Shown here: positions 1 through 6,190 of the stretch, in pieces
Numbering within the stretch: position 1 is the stretch's first letter
How the letters are laid out: each line of letters starts with the position of its first letter
Origin: an uncultured Eubacteriales bacterium
GTDB lineage: Bacteria > Bacillota_A > Clostridia > Lachnospirales > Lachnospiraceae
Length of the DNA: 6,789 nucleotides
Direction: 5' to 3'
Assembly: GCA_902803345.1 (NCBI GenBank)
Contig: CADCPV010000007.1
Span: 1 to 6,789, forward strand
The notes under the pieces: model-generated
Database searches by the model: none
Seen by the model: only the letters and a program-made list of their open reading frames with translations
Told to the model about the DNA's origin: nothing
Program-made: the position numbers and the translations under genes

Positions 1-846
1 ATATGCTGTGAGACTGTCCGTGGTATAGAGATGTGCCTGGAAGCCGACACCGTCAATCAGGTATTTTCCGTTTTCATCCACAAGCGTTTTTACGAACTTT
101 ACGAGTGCATCGGTTTTATACTGTTCGTTGTAGTCATTATAGTACAGGTCAATGCTCTCCGGAGCGTACTTATCTGCGTAATAGAAAGCATACCAGAGAT
201 AATCATCGCCGATAATCTCGGACCAGTGACACTTACGCATGGTGCCGTCTTCCATCCAGGCTTCATTCACAACATCGTAGGCATAAAACAGATCAATATA
301 ACCCTGCTCGGTGAGGGTTTCGAATACCTGCCTTATCATGGATTCCATGCGGGCCAGCAGTTCTTCACGGTCAACATAATCTTTGTTCGCATCAAAATCC
401 TCATGGAAGAGCCACTCGGGTGTCTGGCTGTACCAGACAAGCGTATGACCTCTCATGGAAAAGTTGTTTTCCTTTGCCCAGTCCAGCATTTGTTTTGCTT
501 CGTTGTTGAAGTTTACAACAAGCTCACCGGCCTCTTTGCTCTTTATCTGATTGAGGATAGCTTCAGGCTTCATGGAGTTTTCCATGGTAACACTGTTGAA
601 CTGGCTCAGGATCAGGTCGTTTGTCTTCTCCCCTCTGATCATCTGGGGCGAAAGACAGGTGCCGACTTTCATACCGTGCTGCGCGAAAAGGTCTTTCAGA
701 CTGAGACCTGCCGCGGGATCTTGCTCGGCGGGGAGTTCTTCGGAGACGCTTTCCGGTGCGGTGCTTTCTTCGACGGCCGGAGCAGTGCATCCTGCTGCAG
801 TAAAAAGCATCAGACCGATCAGTAATAATATGAGTTTCTTATTCAT
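1..846 (-). CDS. GH10 endo-1,4-beta-xylanase lipoprotein (partial; C-terminus beyond window start)
   Basis: Reading the minus strand from the ATG at 846 gives 282 uninterrupted residues running off the window edge. Residues 1-20 are a lipoprotein signal: Lys3-Lys4, a hydrophobic core, and a lipobox-like TAAGC with Cys20. An acidic Ser/Pro/Glu linker follows (about 21-47), then a GH10 catalytic domain from about residue 49. GH10 hallmarks are TMENSMKPE (87-95), RGHTLVWYSQTPEW (132-145), YDVVNEAW (190-197) with acid/base Glu195, YYNDYNE (235-241) and GVGFQAH (266-272). The nucleophile Glu motif must lie outside the window. The family hydrolyses beta-1,4-xylan by a retaining mechanism; the protein is probably anchored on the outer face of the membrane. 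A Shine-Dalgarno AGAAGGGTG lies about 6 nt upstream of the start. Tyr139 replaces the usual His of the LVWHxQ motif. The family call is secure; the exact substrate (xylan or a related glycan) is inferred. Confidence 0.95.
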   Translation of the reverse strand, partial: MNKKLILLLIGLMLFTAAGCTAPAVEESTAPESVSEELPAEQDPAAGLSLKDLFAQHGMKVGTCLSPQMIRGEKTNDLILSQFNSVTMENSMKPEAILNQIKSKEAGELVVNFNNEAKQMLDWAKENNFSMRGHTLVWYSQTPEWLFHEDFDANKDYVDREELLARMESMIRQVFETLTEQGYIDLFYAYDVVNEAWMEDGTMRKCHWSEIIGDDYLWYAFYYADKYAPESIDLYYNDYNEQYKTDALVKFVKTLVDENGKYLIDGVGFQAHLYTTDSLTAY

Positions 847-880
847 GCTGACACCCTTCTTTCTTGTTTCTGCTATAGCT

Positions 881-910
881 TGTGTCTGCATCCCGCGGGA
901 ACGGAACACA
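881..910. promoter_or_regulatory. 30-bp dyad in the GH10 leader, candidate operator
   Basis: The segment is exactly symmetric in layout: TGTGT, 5 nt, the perfect palindrome TCCCGCGGGA (891-900), 5 nt, ACACA. All 20 arm and core positions pair around the centre at 895.5; the two 5-nt spacers do not. It begins at the predicted transcription start of the xylanase gene, where a dimeric repressor could block initiation or early elongation. The regulator is unknown. It does not match the CcpA cre consensus well. As RNA it could instead form a leader hairpin. Confidence 0.45.
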
Positions 911-916
911 TAGTTT

Positions 917-945
917 ATACTATTATAGAAATGTAGATGTGTCAA
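917..945 (-). promoter_or_regulatory. Promoter of the GH10 gene
   Basis: On the minus strand a perfect -35 TTGACA (945-940) is followed after 17 nt by a moderate -10 TAGTAT (922-917, 4 of 6 consensus bases). Transcription would start near 910, giving a leader of about 63 nt. A better-looking TATAAT hexamer also exists in the spacer but lies only 12 nt from the -35, too close to pair with it. This is a sigma-A-type prediction from sequence only. Confidence 0.65.
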
Positions 946-1005
946 GCATGGACAGCATACGAATTTTCAGAAATACCCATATGCTCTTCCTTCTTTTTCA
1001 CGGTA

Positions 1006-1034
1006 TTGATTCCGCGGGAGATCTTTGGTACAAT
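1006..1034 (+). promoter_or_regulatory. Promoter of the GNAT-methyltransferase unit
   Basis: TTGATT (1006-1011) and TACAAT (1029-1034) are separated by exactly 17 nt, giving a good sigma-A-type promoter. Transcription would start near 1041, about 35 nt before the chosen GNAT start. This placement argues against any start codon upstream of 1041, including the in-frame ATG at 937. The spacer contains TTCCGCGGGA (1010-1019), nearly the same as the palindrome core in the divergent GH10 leader. Confidence 0.7.
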
Positions 1035-1074
1035 GTTCTGCAAAAGGGAACAATTATTATTTGGAGTTATGAAT

Positions 1075-1542
1075 ATGATCGTCAGAGAAGTTACGGAATC
1101 CATTGAAAAAGAACGGATCGCCCGCTCAATATTGGAAGCACTGCCTGATTGGTTTGAAATTCCCGAAACACGCGAAGCCTATATTCGGGAAAGCAGCAGC
1201 CAGCTGTTCTATGCGGCATATGATGAGGATGTGGCTGTTGGATTCATCTGCCTGAAAGAAACCGGAAGAGTCACGGCTGAATTGGCTGTTCTTGGCGTAC
1301 TGAAGGAATACCATAGGAAGGGCATCGGGCGGGAATTGTTCTTTCGGGCGAAAGAAGCTGCTGCCGAAAAAGGATATTCTTTTCTTCAGGTCAAGACTGT
1401 TAAGATGGGCGTGTATGAGGAATACGATATCACAAATCGTTTTTATCTTGCGCTTGGCTTTCAGGAATTTGAAGTGTTTCCATTGCTGTGGGACGAGAAT
1501 AATCCGTGCCAGATATATGTGATGTACATAAAAAAGGCGTAA
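1075..1542 (+). CDS. GNAT family N-acetyltransferase
   Basis: This 155-residue protein has the length and fold pattern of a single-domain GNAT enzyme, which transfers an acetyl group from acetyl-CoA to an amine. The acetyl-CoA pyrophosphate-binding motif A is visible as EYHRKGIGREL (78-88), preceded by the beta-strand AELAVLGVL (68-76). A C-terminal NRFYLALGF (121-129) matches the conserved NxxFYxxxGF element, and a FPLLWDENNPC segment (135-145) is typical of a Bacillota GNAT subgroup. I chose the ATG at 1075 because GGAG (1063-1066) lies 8 nt upstream; the in-frame ATG at 1069 would be only 2 nt from it. The methyltransferase follows after 11 nt, so the two are probably co-transcribed. The acceptor substrate cannot be read from sequence. 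Confidence 0.9.
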   Translation: MIVREVTESIEKERIARSILEALPDWFEIPETREAYIRESSSQLFYAAYDEDVAVGFICLKETGRVTAELAVLGVLKEYHRKGIGRELFFRAKEAAAEKGYSFLQVKTVKMGVYEEYDITNRFYLALGFQEFEVFPLLWDENNPCQIYVMYIKKA

Positions 1543-1553
1543 TACTAAAGATT

Positions 1554-2372
1554 ATGGATCAGGCAGACATGAGTACGAGAAAAGAAATCATAAGCAGCTT
1601 CTACAGTCAGGCAGATGAGGACCGCCGGCTTCAGAAAAGCAGGCATGGGCAGCTGGAATACTGTACGACGATGGCCTATATTCATCGTTACGCAGACAAA
1701 GAATCAAAGATACTTGAAGTCGGAGCAGGAACCGGCAGGTATTCGATTGCGCTTGCGAAAGAAGGAATGGATATTACTGCGGTTGAGCTGGTTGAAAGCA
1801 ATCTTGCTGTTCTGAGAGAAAACAGCAGAGGGATAGAGAACATCAGGTCATACCAGGGAGATGCAGCGGATCTCAGCCGGTTTTCGGATGATTCTTTTGA
1901 TGTGACGCTGATTCTGGGCCCGATGTACCACCTGTATGAAACGGAAGAAGTGAACCGCGCGATTGATGAAGCGATTCGGGTCACAAAGCCCGGCGGGGTG
2001 ATATTTTTTGCCTTTATTTCTGTATTTGCAATCATGTACGCAAACTACTTATACGGCAACTGGGCACTTGGACAGGAAGAAAACTTTACGGAGGATTATC
2101 AGGTGAGGCATTTCAAGGAACAGCTCTTTACCGGATATGATGTGACGGAGTTTGAGCAGCTGTTTCGGGAGAAGCCTGTCGAGTGGCTGACGACGACAGG
2201 TGTTGACGGACTGCTGGAGCCTGTCGAGGACCGCCCTGATTTCTTTGTGTCAGATGAGGATTTCAAGGCTCTTTCCGAATGGTACCTGGCTTTTTCTGAA
2301 AAACGGGAGCTCCTCGGAAATACAAACCATCTCCTGTACATCTGCCGGAAGCAGCCGTCCGGATCAGAATGA
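1554..2372 (+). CDS. Class I SAM-dependent methyltransferase
   Basis: This 272-residue protein carries a Rossmann-type methyltransferase fold. Motif I is ILEVGAGTGRYS (53-64), the acidic residue after strand 2 is in ITAVELVES (74-82), and motif II-like GDAADL (102-107) is followed by FDVTLILGPMYHL (115-127) and the post-motif RVTKPGGVIFF (142-152). The LGPMYHL element is typical of a common Bacillota methyltransferase subgroup of unknown substrate. The C-terminal 110 residues form a cap-like region rich in aromatic and acidic residues. The start is uncertain: ATG 1554 has only a weak ribosome site (CTAAAG), and ATG 1569 (267 residues) is possible, with weak AGG at 1560. It may rely on translational coupling to the GNAT gene 11 nt upstream. 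No clear terminator follows it. Confidence 0.88.
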   Translation: MDQADMSTRKEIISSFYSQADEDRRLQKSRHGQLEYCTTMAYIHRYADKESKILEVGAGTGRYSIALAKEGMDITAVELVESNLAVLRENSRGIENIRSYQGDAADLSRFSDDSFDVTLILGPMYHLYETEEVNRAIDEAIRVTKPGGVIFFAFISVFAIMYANYLYGNWALGQEENFTEDYQVRHFKEQLFTGYDVTEFEQLFREKPVEWLTTTGVDGLLEPVEDRPDFFVSDEDFKALSEWYLAFSEKRELLGNTNHLLYICRKQPSGSE

Positions 2373-2434
2373 TGATCTGATTCAATCGTAATACAATCAT
2401 TTTCTGAGAGGATCGACTGAAAATCGATTCGTGA

Positions 2435-2463
2435 TTGCGCCGGCAGTTCTTTTGTGATATCAT
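2435..2463 (+). promoter_or_regulatory. Extended -10 promoter of the DUF362 gene
   Basis: TTGCGC (2435-2440) and TATCAT (2458-2463) are 17 nt apart, with TG at 2455-2456 one base before the -10, making an extended -10 element. The start point would be near 2470, about 26 nt before the ATG. The upstream gap also contains the small palindrome AATCGATT (2422-2429), which could be chance. Confidence 0.6.
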
Positions 2464-2495
2464 CAGAACAGCTACAGGAAAGGAGCAGTGCGAAC

Positions 2496-4031
2496 ATGGA
2501 TTCAACACCTAAGAAATCGCCTGAATTAAGGATCCGTAAGTTCAGCAATGTTTACATCGGGACTGGCAATGGTCTGTTGAAGAAGAATATTAAACGGAGC
2601 ACGGATGCGCTCGGAGGGCTCCGGCACTTCATTAAACCCGGACAGAGCGTATTTATCAAACCGAATCTGACCGCCACACAGGAAGCCATCACGGGAGGCG
2701 TGACAGATATCAATTTTGTGAAAAAGCTTTTGGAGCTGATTCAGGAGGAATGTGAGCCCGGGCATATCATGGTCGGGGAAAATACCGGTCAGGGCGGTGC
2801 GATGGCGAGATATTTCAAGTCGCACGGCTGGGATGTGATGTGCGAGGAATACGGCGCTGAGCTCGTGGATTTTGAGCAGGACGAGTGGGGAGAGTATCCG
2901 CTGGAGAATTCCATGGCGCTGGACGTTCTTCGTCTGCCGAAGAAAGTCGTGGAAGCGGATGTGCTGATCTCACTCGGTGTGCTGAAGAATCATGACACCG
3001 TCTGTGTGACCGGCGGCATCAAAAACAGTTTCGGACTGCTGTCCATGCTGGACCGGCGCGAGATTCACAGACTGCACGCGATCGAACAGAGCCTTGTCGA
3101 TATTGCACGGATCCGGAAGCCGGACCTGACATTTATCGACGGACGGATCGGTATGGAAGGGATTGCGGGAGGCTCCCGCTTTGATCATCCGCGCTATGCG
3201 AACCGGATTATTGCCGGCGACGATGCGGTCGCGGTGGATGTGGTCTGTGCGCATGTGATGATGCAGAACCCGCGCGTCTGCTACCTGCAGTGGTGTGACG
3301 AGTACGGCGTCGGCAATGCGAACCTTGATTATGTGAATTTCCGCGGGATGAGCCTTGAAGAGGCAAAAGTCCGTTTCATGTCCCCGGGCGAACAGATCGC
3401 TGAGGTTACAGAAGACCGGATCCACATGCATGATCTTGGCGCCTGCTCCCGCTGCATCAGCCTGACGCAGGGGACGCTGGGGCGCTTCAGTGATCCGAAT
3501 ACCATCACAAGGGAGACGGATATCGTTTACGGACCGGGAGAGTGGAAGATTGATGAAAAGGACCGTAAGGAGGTCTGCATTCTCGTGGGCGACTGCATTC
3601 AGGAAAAGTACCGGAAGCTTGGGACCTGGGTCCCGGGATGCCCGATTTCCGAGGAAGAGATTTTCAAAGTCTTCCATGATGAAGAAGTCCTTTGCCACAA
3701 GTGTGAAACGCTCGCGCGGGAGTTTATCGCGCGGCATACGGATGAGGAGCTGGCATTTTTACGAATTCTGGCATCAAATCAGACAATATATCGCGGAAGG
3801 AATAATCACGCTGAAGCTACCGATCATGTGCTTCTTATCGGCAGGTGCATGATTGAGTACGCACACAATCATGCGCACCGTTCCATGGGGGAATTCCGGG
3901 AACGCGGAATCACGACGGACCTTCGTGACCTCGTCGGTTTCATCAACTGCCACGATGTGACGATGGAACAGGTGGAAGAGGCTTATCAGACGCTTCGGGC
4001 TCATTATGAGAAAGAACAGGAAGAGAGCTGA
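2496..4031 (+). CDS. DUF362 domain protein with Cys-rich middle and C-terminal extension
   Basis: This is a 511-residue protein of unknown biochemical role. Residues about 48-260 match DUF362 in pattern: VFIKPNLT (52-59), MVGENTG (92-98), ADVLISLGVLKNH (154-166), TGGIKNSFGLL (172-182), FIDGRIGMEG (213-222) and AGDDAVAVDVV (240-250). DUF362 is sometimes found in iron-sulfur proteins, so metal binding is plausible. Candidate ligands follow: CSRC (317-320), Cys361 and Cys367, GCP (381-383), CHKC (400-403). The last 115 residues are a helical-looking tail with a His-rich stretch (NNHAEATDH, 436-444, then EYAHNHAHRS, 454-463) that I do not recognise. The start at 2496 has AAAGGAG at 2479-2485. The gene has its own promoter and a strong terminator, so it is probably monocistronic. 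No signal peptide; cytoplasmic. Confidence 0.85.
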   Translation: MDSTPKKSPELRIRKFSNVYIGTGNGLLKKNIKRSTDALGGLRHFIKPGQSVFIKPNLTATQEAITGGVTDINFVKKLLELIQEECEPGHIMVGENTGQGGAMARYFKSHGWDVMCEEYGAELVDFEQDEWGEYPLENSMALDVLRLPKKVVEADVLISLGVLKNHDTVCVTGGIKNSFGLLSMLDRREIHRLHAIEQSLVDIARIRKPDLTFIDGRIGMEGIAGGSRFDHPRYANRIIAGDDAVAVDVVCAHVMMQNPRVCYLQWCDEYGVGNANLDYVNFRGMSLEEAKVRFMSPGEQIAEVTEDRIHMHDLGACSRCISLTQGTLGRFSDPNTITRETDIVYGPGEWKIDEKDRKEVCILVGDCIQEKYRKLGTWVPGCPISEEEIFKVFHDEEVLCHKCETLAREFIARHTDEELAFLRILASNQTIYRGRNNHAEATDHVLLIGRCMIEYAHNHAHRSMGEFRERGITTDLRDLVGFINCHDVTMEQVEEAYQTLRAHYEKEQEES

Positions 4032-4057
4032 GAATCAGCATGTCAATAGAACCTCGG

Positions 4058-4094
4058 ACTGCGGAAGGGAACACAGCCTCTTCTGCAGTTTTTT
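4058..4094 (+). terminator. Rho-independent terminator after the DUF362 gene
   Basis: A 12-bp stem pairs 4058-4069 with 4078-4089 (10 Watson-Crick and 2 G-U pairs), with an 8-nt loop, followed immediately by a run of six T (4089-4094). It begins 26 nt after the DUF362 stop codon. It lies only 26 nt upstream of the Nudix start, leaving no room for a full promoter between them. Confidence 0.85.
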
Positions 4095-4120
4095 GCGGGT
4101 GTGAAAAGAAGGGGAAGAAA

Positions 4121-4774
4121 ATGATGGACAGGGAAATCAGGAAAGACCGGATTGAAACGCTCTGTGAGACACGTTTCCTGAAACTGTATGACCTGCAGTA
4201 TGCGGAAGGAAAACATTATTATGCGGCTTCGCGGAGAGCAAAAGAAGACCTGGTCGAAAGAAAGACAGATGAGGAAGTACGCGGGATGCTGCCTGACGCA
4301 GTGACGATTGCGGTCGTGCTGCACCTTCCGGGAGATGAGACGCGCCTTCTGATGACCTATGAATACCGATATCCGATCGGCCAGTTCCTGCTGAGCCCGA
4401 TTGCCGGCCTGCTGGACCCGGAAGACAAAGACGATCCGAACCCGCTCCAAAGCGCCGCAATCAGGGAAATCAAAGAGGAAAGCGGTTTGACAGTAAAGGA
4501 AAGCGACCGGGTGGAAGTGCTGAATCCCTGTGCTTTTTCCACGCCCGGCATGACGGATGAAAGCAACGCGTTTCTCCTTGCGGAAATTACAGTGGACAGT
4601 CTCGACAGCCTGAACCAGACCGGTGCGGTCGGATCGGAGATGTTTGACGGATTCGAGCTGCTTACCCGGGAACGTGCAGTGAAAATCTTCGAGAGCGGCA
4701 GAGATGAACACGGCAATTTCTATTCCCTTTCCGCCTGGATGGTGCTGGGTATTTTCATTTCACGGTTTGCATGA
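4121..4774 (+). CDS. Nudix hydrolase, ADP-ribose pyrophosphatase-like
   Basis: This 217-residue protein contains a Nudix box at 96-123. The end of the motif is perfect: REIKEESGL (115-123), with metal-binding Glu116, Glu119 and Glu120. The loop between Gly96 and Arg115 is five residues longer than the standard motif (GLLDPEDKDDPNPLQSAAI). PIAG before the box and STPGMTDE (140-147) after it resemble the PAG and SPG-x-x-DE elements of ADP-ribose pyrophosphatases, which cleave ADP-ribose to AMP and ribose 5-phosphate; the substrate is therefore inferred, not proven. Two start codons stand in tandem (4121 and 4124) behind AAGGGG (4109-4114). An upstream in-frame ATG at 4040 would translate the terminator hairpin and is rejected. 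Its stop overlaps a possible small ORF in the ATGA arrangement. Confidence 0.88.
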   Translation: MMDREIRKDRIETLCETRFLKLYDLQYAEGKHYYAASRRAKEDLVERKTDEEVRGMLPDAVTIAVVLHLPGDETRLLMTYEYRYPIGQFLLSPIAGLLDPEDKDDPNPLQSAAIREIKEESGLTVKESDRVEVLNPCAFSTPGMTDESNAFLLAEITVDSLDSLNQTGAVGSEMFDGFELLTRERAVKIFESGRDEHGNFYSLSAWMVLGIFISRFA

Positions 4775-4785
4775 GAAAAACCGTG
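4761..4785 (+). other. Hairpin spanning the Nudix stop codon
   Basis: CACGGTTT (4761-4768) pairs perfectly with AAACCGTG (4778-4785) across a 9-nt loop that contains the Nudix stop codon; an extra T-A pair extends it outward (4760 with 4786). There is no T tract on either strand, so it is not an intrinsic terminator. It could stabilise the 3' end of the Nudix message, modulate readthrough to the FRG gene, or be incidental. Confidence 0.4.
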
Positions 4786-4817
4786 AGTCGGAAAGACAGA
4801 ACAGACAGGAGACAGCC

Positions 4818-4835
4818 CCGGCGGACATCCGCCGG
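4818..4835 (+). repeat. GC-rich hairpin CCGGCGGA/TCCGCCGG upstream of the FRG gene
   Basis: An 8-nt perfect inverted repeat with a 2-nt centre (in RNA, realistically 7 bp with a 4-nt loop). It ends 20 nt before the FRG start codon and 7 nt before its GGAG site. No T tract follows. Its core GGCGGA/TCCGCC recurs at 6173-6190, just after the FRG partner gene. Confidence 0.5.
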
Positions 4836-4855
4836 CCATTTCGGAGTACAGAACG

Positions 4856-5674
4856 ATGATTAAAACAGTATGCATCAATTCCCTGCCCGAGCTCATGCAG
4901 GTGATCAGTGAGCTGGATTACCGGGAAGACCTGAAGCGTTACCGGAACCGTTATATTTTCCGCGGAATGTCGGACAGCAGTTTTCATCTGGAGACAAGCC
5001 TGTACCGGAACTGCGGTGATTTGAAGCAGGAGCTGGAGCCTTCCATTCTCCGGAATTTCGCGAAATATGCCGTGATTGAAGACCCCTCAATCGGCCAGTC
5101 CGTCTGGCGGCAGATGATTTTGGGCCAGCATCACGGACTGCCGACAAGACTGCTGGATTTCACGCATTCTGCCCTGATTGCGCTGCATTTCTCGGTGACG
5201 GAGAATAACCTCGACGAAATGGACCGGCACGACAGTATGGTGCTGCGGCTGGACATGGCGGAACTGCACCGTCTGCTGCCGGAAAAATACCGGAAGGTTC
5301 AGGCAGCCTACAACAATACGGCTATCTTTACCGTGGAAATGCTCGACGAGATGCACGAAACACTGGAAAGCTATGACAAGGATATGCAGGACCGTGCGGT
5401 GCTTGTCATCGAACCGCCGTCGCTGGACGCGCGCATCGTCAACCAGTATTCCTTTTTTGCGGTTATACCGGGCGGGATGCAGGACTTCGAAAGTTTCCTC
5501 AATGAAAACACCGAAAACTGCGTGAAGTATATCATTCCGAAGGAGCTGAGATGGCAGGTGCGGGATCTTCTGGATCAGCTGAACGTCAGCGAGCGGATCG
5601 TTTATCCGGGGCTGGACGGTATGTCAAAATGGATCGCGCGGCATTATTATGTAAAGAATAACGGAGAGGTGTGA
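4856..5674 (+). CDS. FRG domain-containing protein
   Basis: This 272-residue protein matches the FRG domain, named for its Phe-Arg-Gly signature. The signature is seen at YIFRGMSDSSFHLETSL (33-49). The second conserved block is GQHHGLPTRLLDFTHS (90-105), followed by ALIALHFSV (106-114). A third block, ARIVNQYSFFAVIPGG (192-207), is also typical of the family. Residues 52-90 and 134-180 look helical. The biochemical function of the domain is not established to my knowledge; FRG genes are often found in variable genome regions and prophages. GGAG (4843-4846) lies 9 nt before the start. The next gene starts one nucleotide after its stop, so the two products are probably made together. No signal peptide or membrane segment is seen, suggesting a cytoplasmic protein. 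Family call strong, role unknown. Confidence 0.9.
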   Translation: MIKTVCINSLPELMQVISELDYREDLKRYRNRYIFRGMSDSSFHLETSLYRNCGDLKQELEPSILRNFAKYAVIEDPSIGQSVWRQMILGQHHGLPTRLLDFTHSALIALHFSVTENNLDEMDRHDSMVLRLDMAELHRLLPEKYRKVQAAYNNTAIFTVEMLDEMHETLESYDKDMQDRAVLVIEPPSLDARIVNQYSFFAVIPGGMQDFESFLNENTENCVKYIIPKELRWQVRDLLDQLNVSERIVYPGLDGMSKWIARHYYVKNNGEV

Positions 5675-5675
5675 A

Positions 5676-6143
5676 ATGAGTTCCCTCAGCCTTACCATCC
5701 CGGAAAAGAATAAAGTCCAGTCTTTTATCGAGCAGGCAATCAGAACGTTCCTTTCTGAAAATGAACTGTATAAAAAGGTCATCCTGTCTGTTCTGAAGAC
5801 TTATCCCATCGACTATGGTATTCCGGAGAGAAAAGCGTCGGATGAAAGATACTGCATCCAGCGTATGGCCCAGATGGTAAATGTCTCAAAAGTTGAGAGC
5901 CAGCTGCTTCAGTACATCACAAAGGAATATTCATTCATGGCGCAGGATTACGGGGAAGAATTCCCGGAGGAAGTGACCTTGGATGTGTATGTCAGACTTG
6001 CGAAAGAGCAGCTTTTCGATCACGAGGATATTCTGATGACATTTGTCACATCGGCTGTCATAACGGATCTGTGCGACCGCTTTTATCTTCCAGCGCTGGT
6101 TCACGCGATGATGAAAGAAGCGGCAGAAAGGCCGGACAGTTAA
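5676..6143 (+). CDS. Small helical protein of unknown family, partner of the FRG gene
   Basis: I do not recognise this 155-residue protein. It is predicted largely alpha-helical and mildly acidic. Visible landmarks are an amphipathic N-terminal helix (about 12-42), a YPIDYGIPERK turn (43-53), a helix with SKVESQLLQYITKEYSFM (71-88), and a C-terminal hydrophobic helix pair (118-150, with LMTFVTSAVITDLCDRF). It has no transmembrane segment or helix-turn-helix that I can point to. GGAGAGG (5663-5669) lies inside the end of the FRG gene, 6 nt before the start, and the stop-start gap is one nucleotide. That tight coupling suggests the two proteins act together or that this one modulates the FRG protein; this is inference. 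Confidence 0.8.
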   Translation: MSSLSLTIPEKNKVQSFIEQAIRTFLSENELYKKVILSVLKTYPIDYGIPERKASDERYCIQRMAQMVNVSKVESQLLQYITKEYSFMAQDYGEEFPEEVTLDVYVRLAKEQLFDHEDILMTFVTSAVITDLCDRFYLPALVHAMMKEAAERPDS

Positions 6144-6172
6144 GTCTCCTGTTTTCCTGAAAGACCTTTTCG

Positions 6173-6190
6173 GGCGGATCTGCATCCGCC
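6173..6190 (+). repeat. Hairpin GGCGGAT/ATCCGCC after the FRG partner gene
   Basis: A perfect 7-bp stem with a 4-nt loop (CTGC), 30 nt after the stop codon of the preceding gene. No T tract follows, so it is at best a weak or Rho-assisted terminator. It shares the GGCGGA/TCCGCC arms with the hairpin at 4818-4835, and ATCCGCCG occurs again at 6211-6218. The remainder of the gap up to 6290 holds a possible -10 (TATACT, 6251-6256) without a convincing -35. Confidence 0.5.

Noticed and set aside
31..825. Long plus-strand open frame of 264 codons
   Set aside because: It is antisense to the GH10 gene, whose minus-strand translation shows signal peptide, lipobox and catalytic motifs; the plus frame has no recognisable domain or ribosome site.
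954..985. Inverted repeat AGCATA ... TATGCT between the divergent promoters
   Set aside because: Six-base arms across a 20-nt gap are expected by chance; it does not overlap either promoter core.
937..1074. N-terminal extension of the GNAT protein from the ATG at 937
   Set aside because: The promoter at 1006-1034 lies inside it, and GGAG at 1063 points to the start at 1075.
2368..2401. Possible terminator after the methyltransferase (AATGAT ... ATCATT)
   Set aside because: The stem is only six A/T-rich pairs with a loop over 20 nt and a weak T run.
2970..3737. Minus-strand open frame of 255 codons
   Set aside because: It lies wholly antisense to the DUF362 core, which is clearly coding; no ribosome site or family resemblance.
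4040..4120. N-terminal extension of the Nudix protein from the ATG at 4040
   Set aside because: It would translate the terminator stem and lacks a good ribosome site; AAGGGG at 4109-4114 supports 4121/4124.
4795..4815. Three GACAG words in 21 bases before the FRG gene
   Set aside because: Spacing is uneven (9 and 7 nt) and the word is too short to separate from chance.
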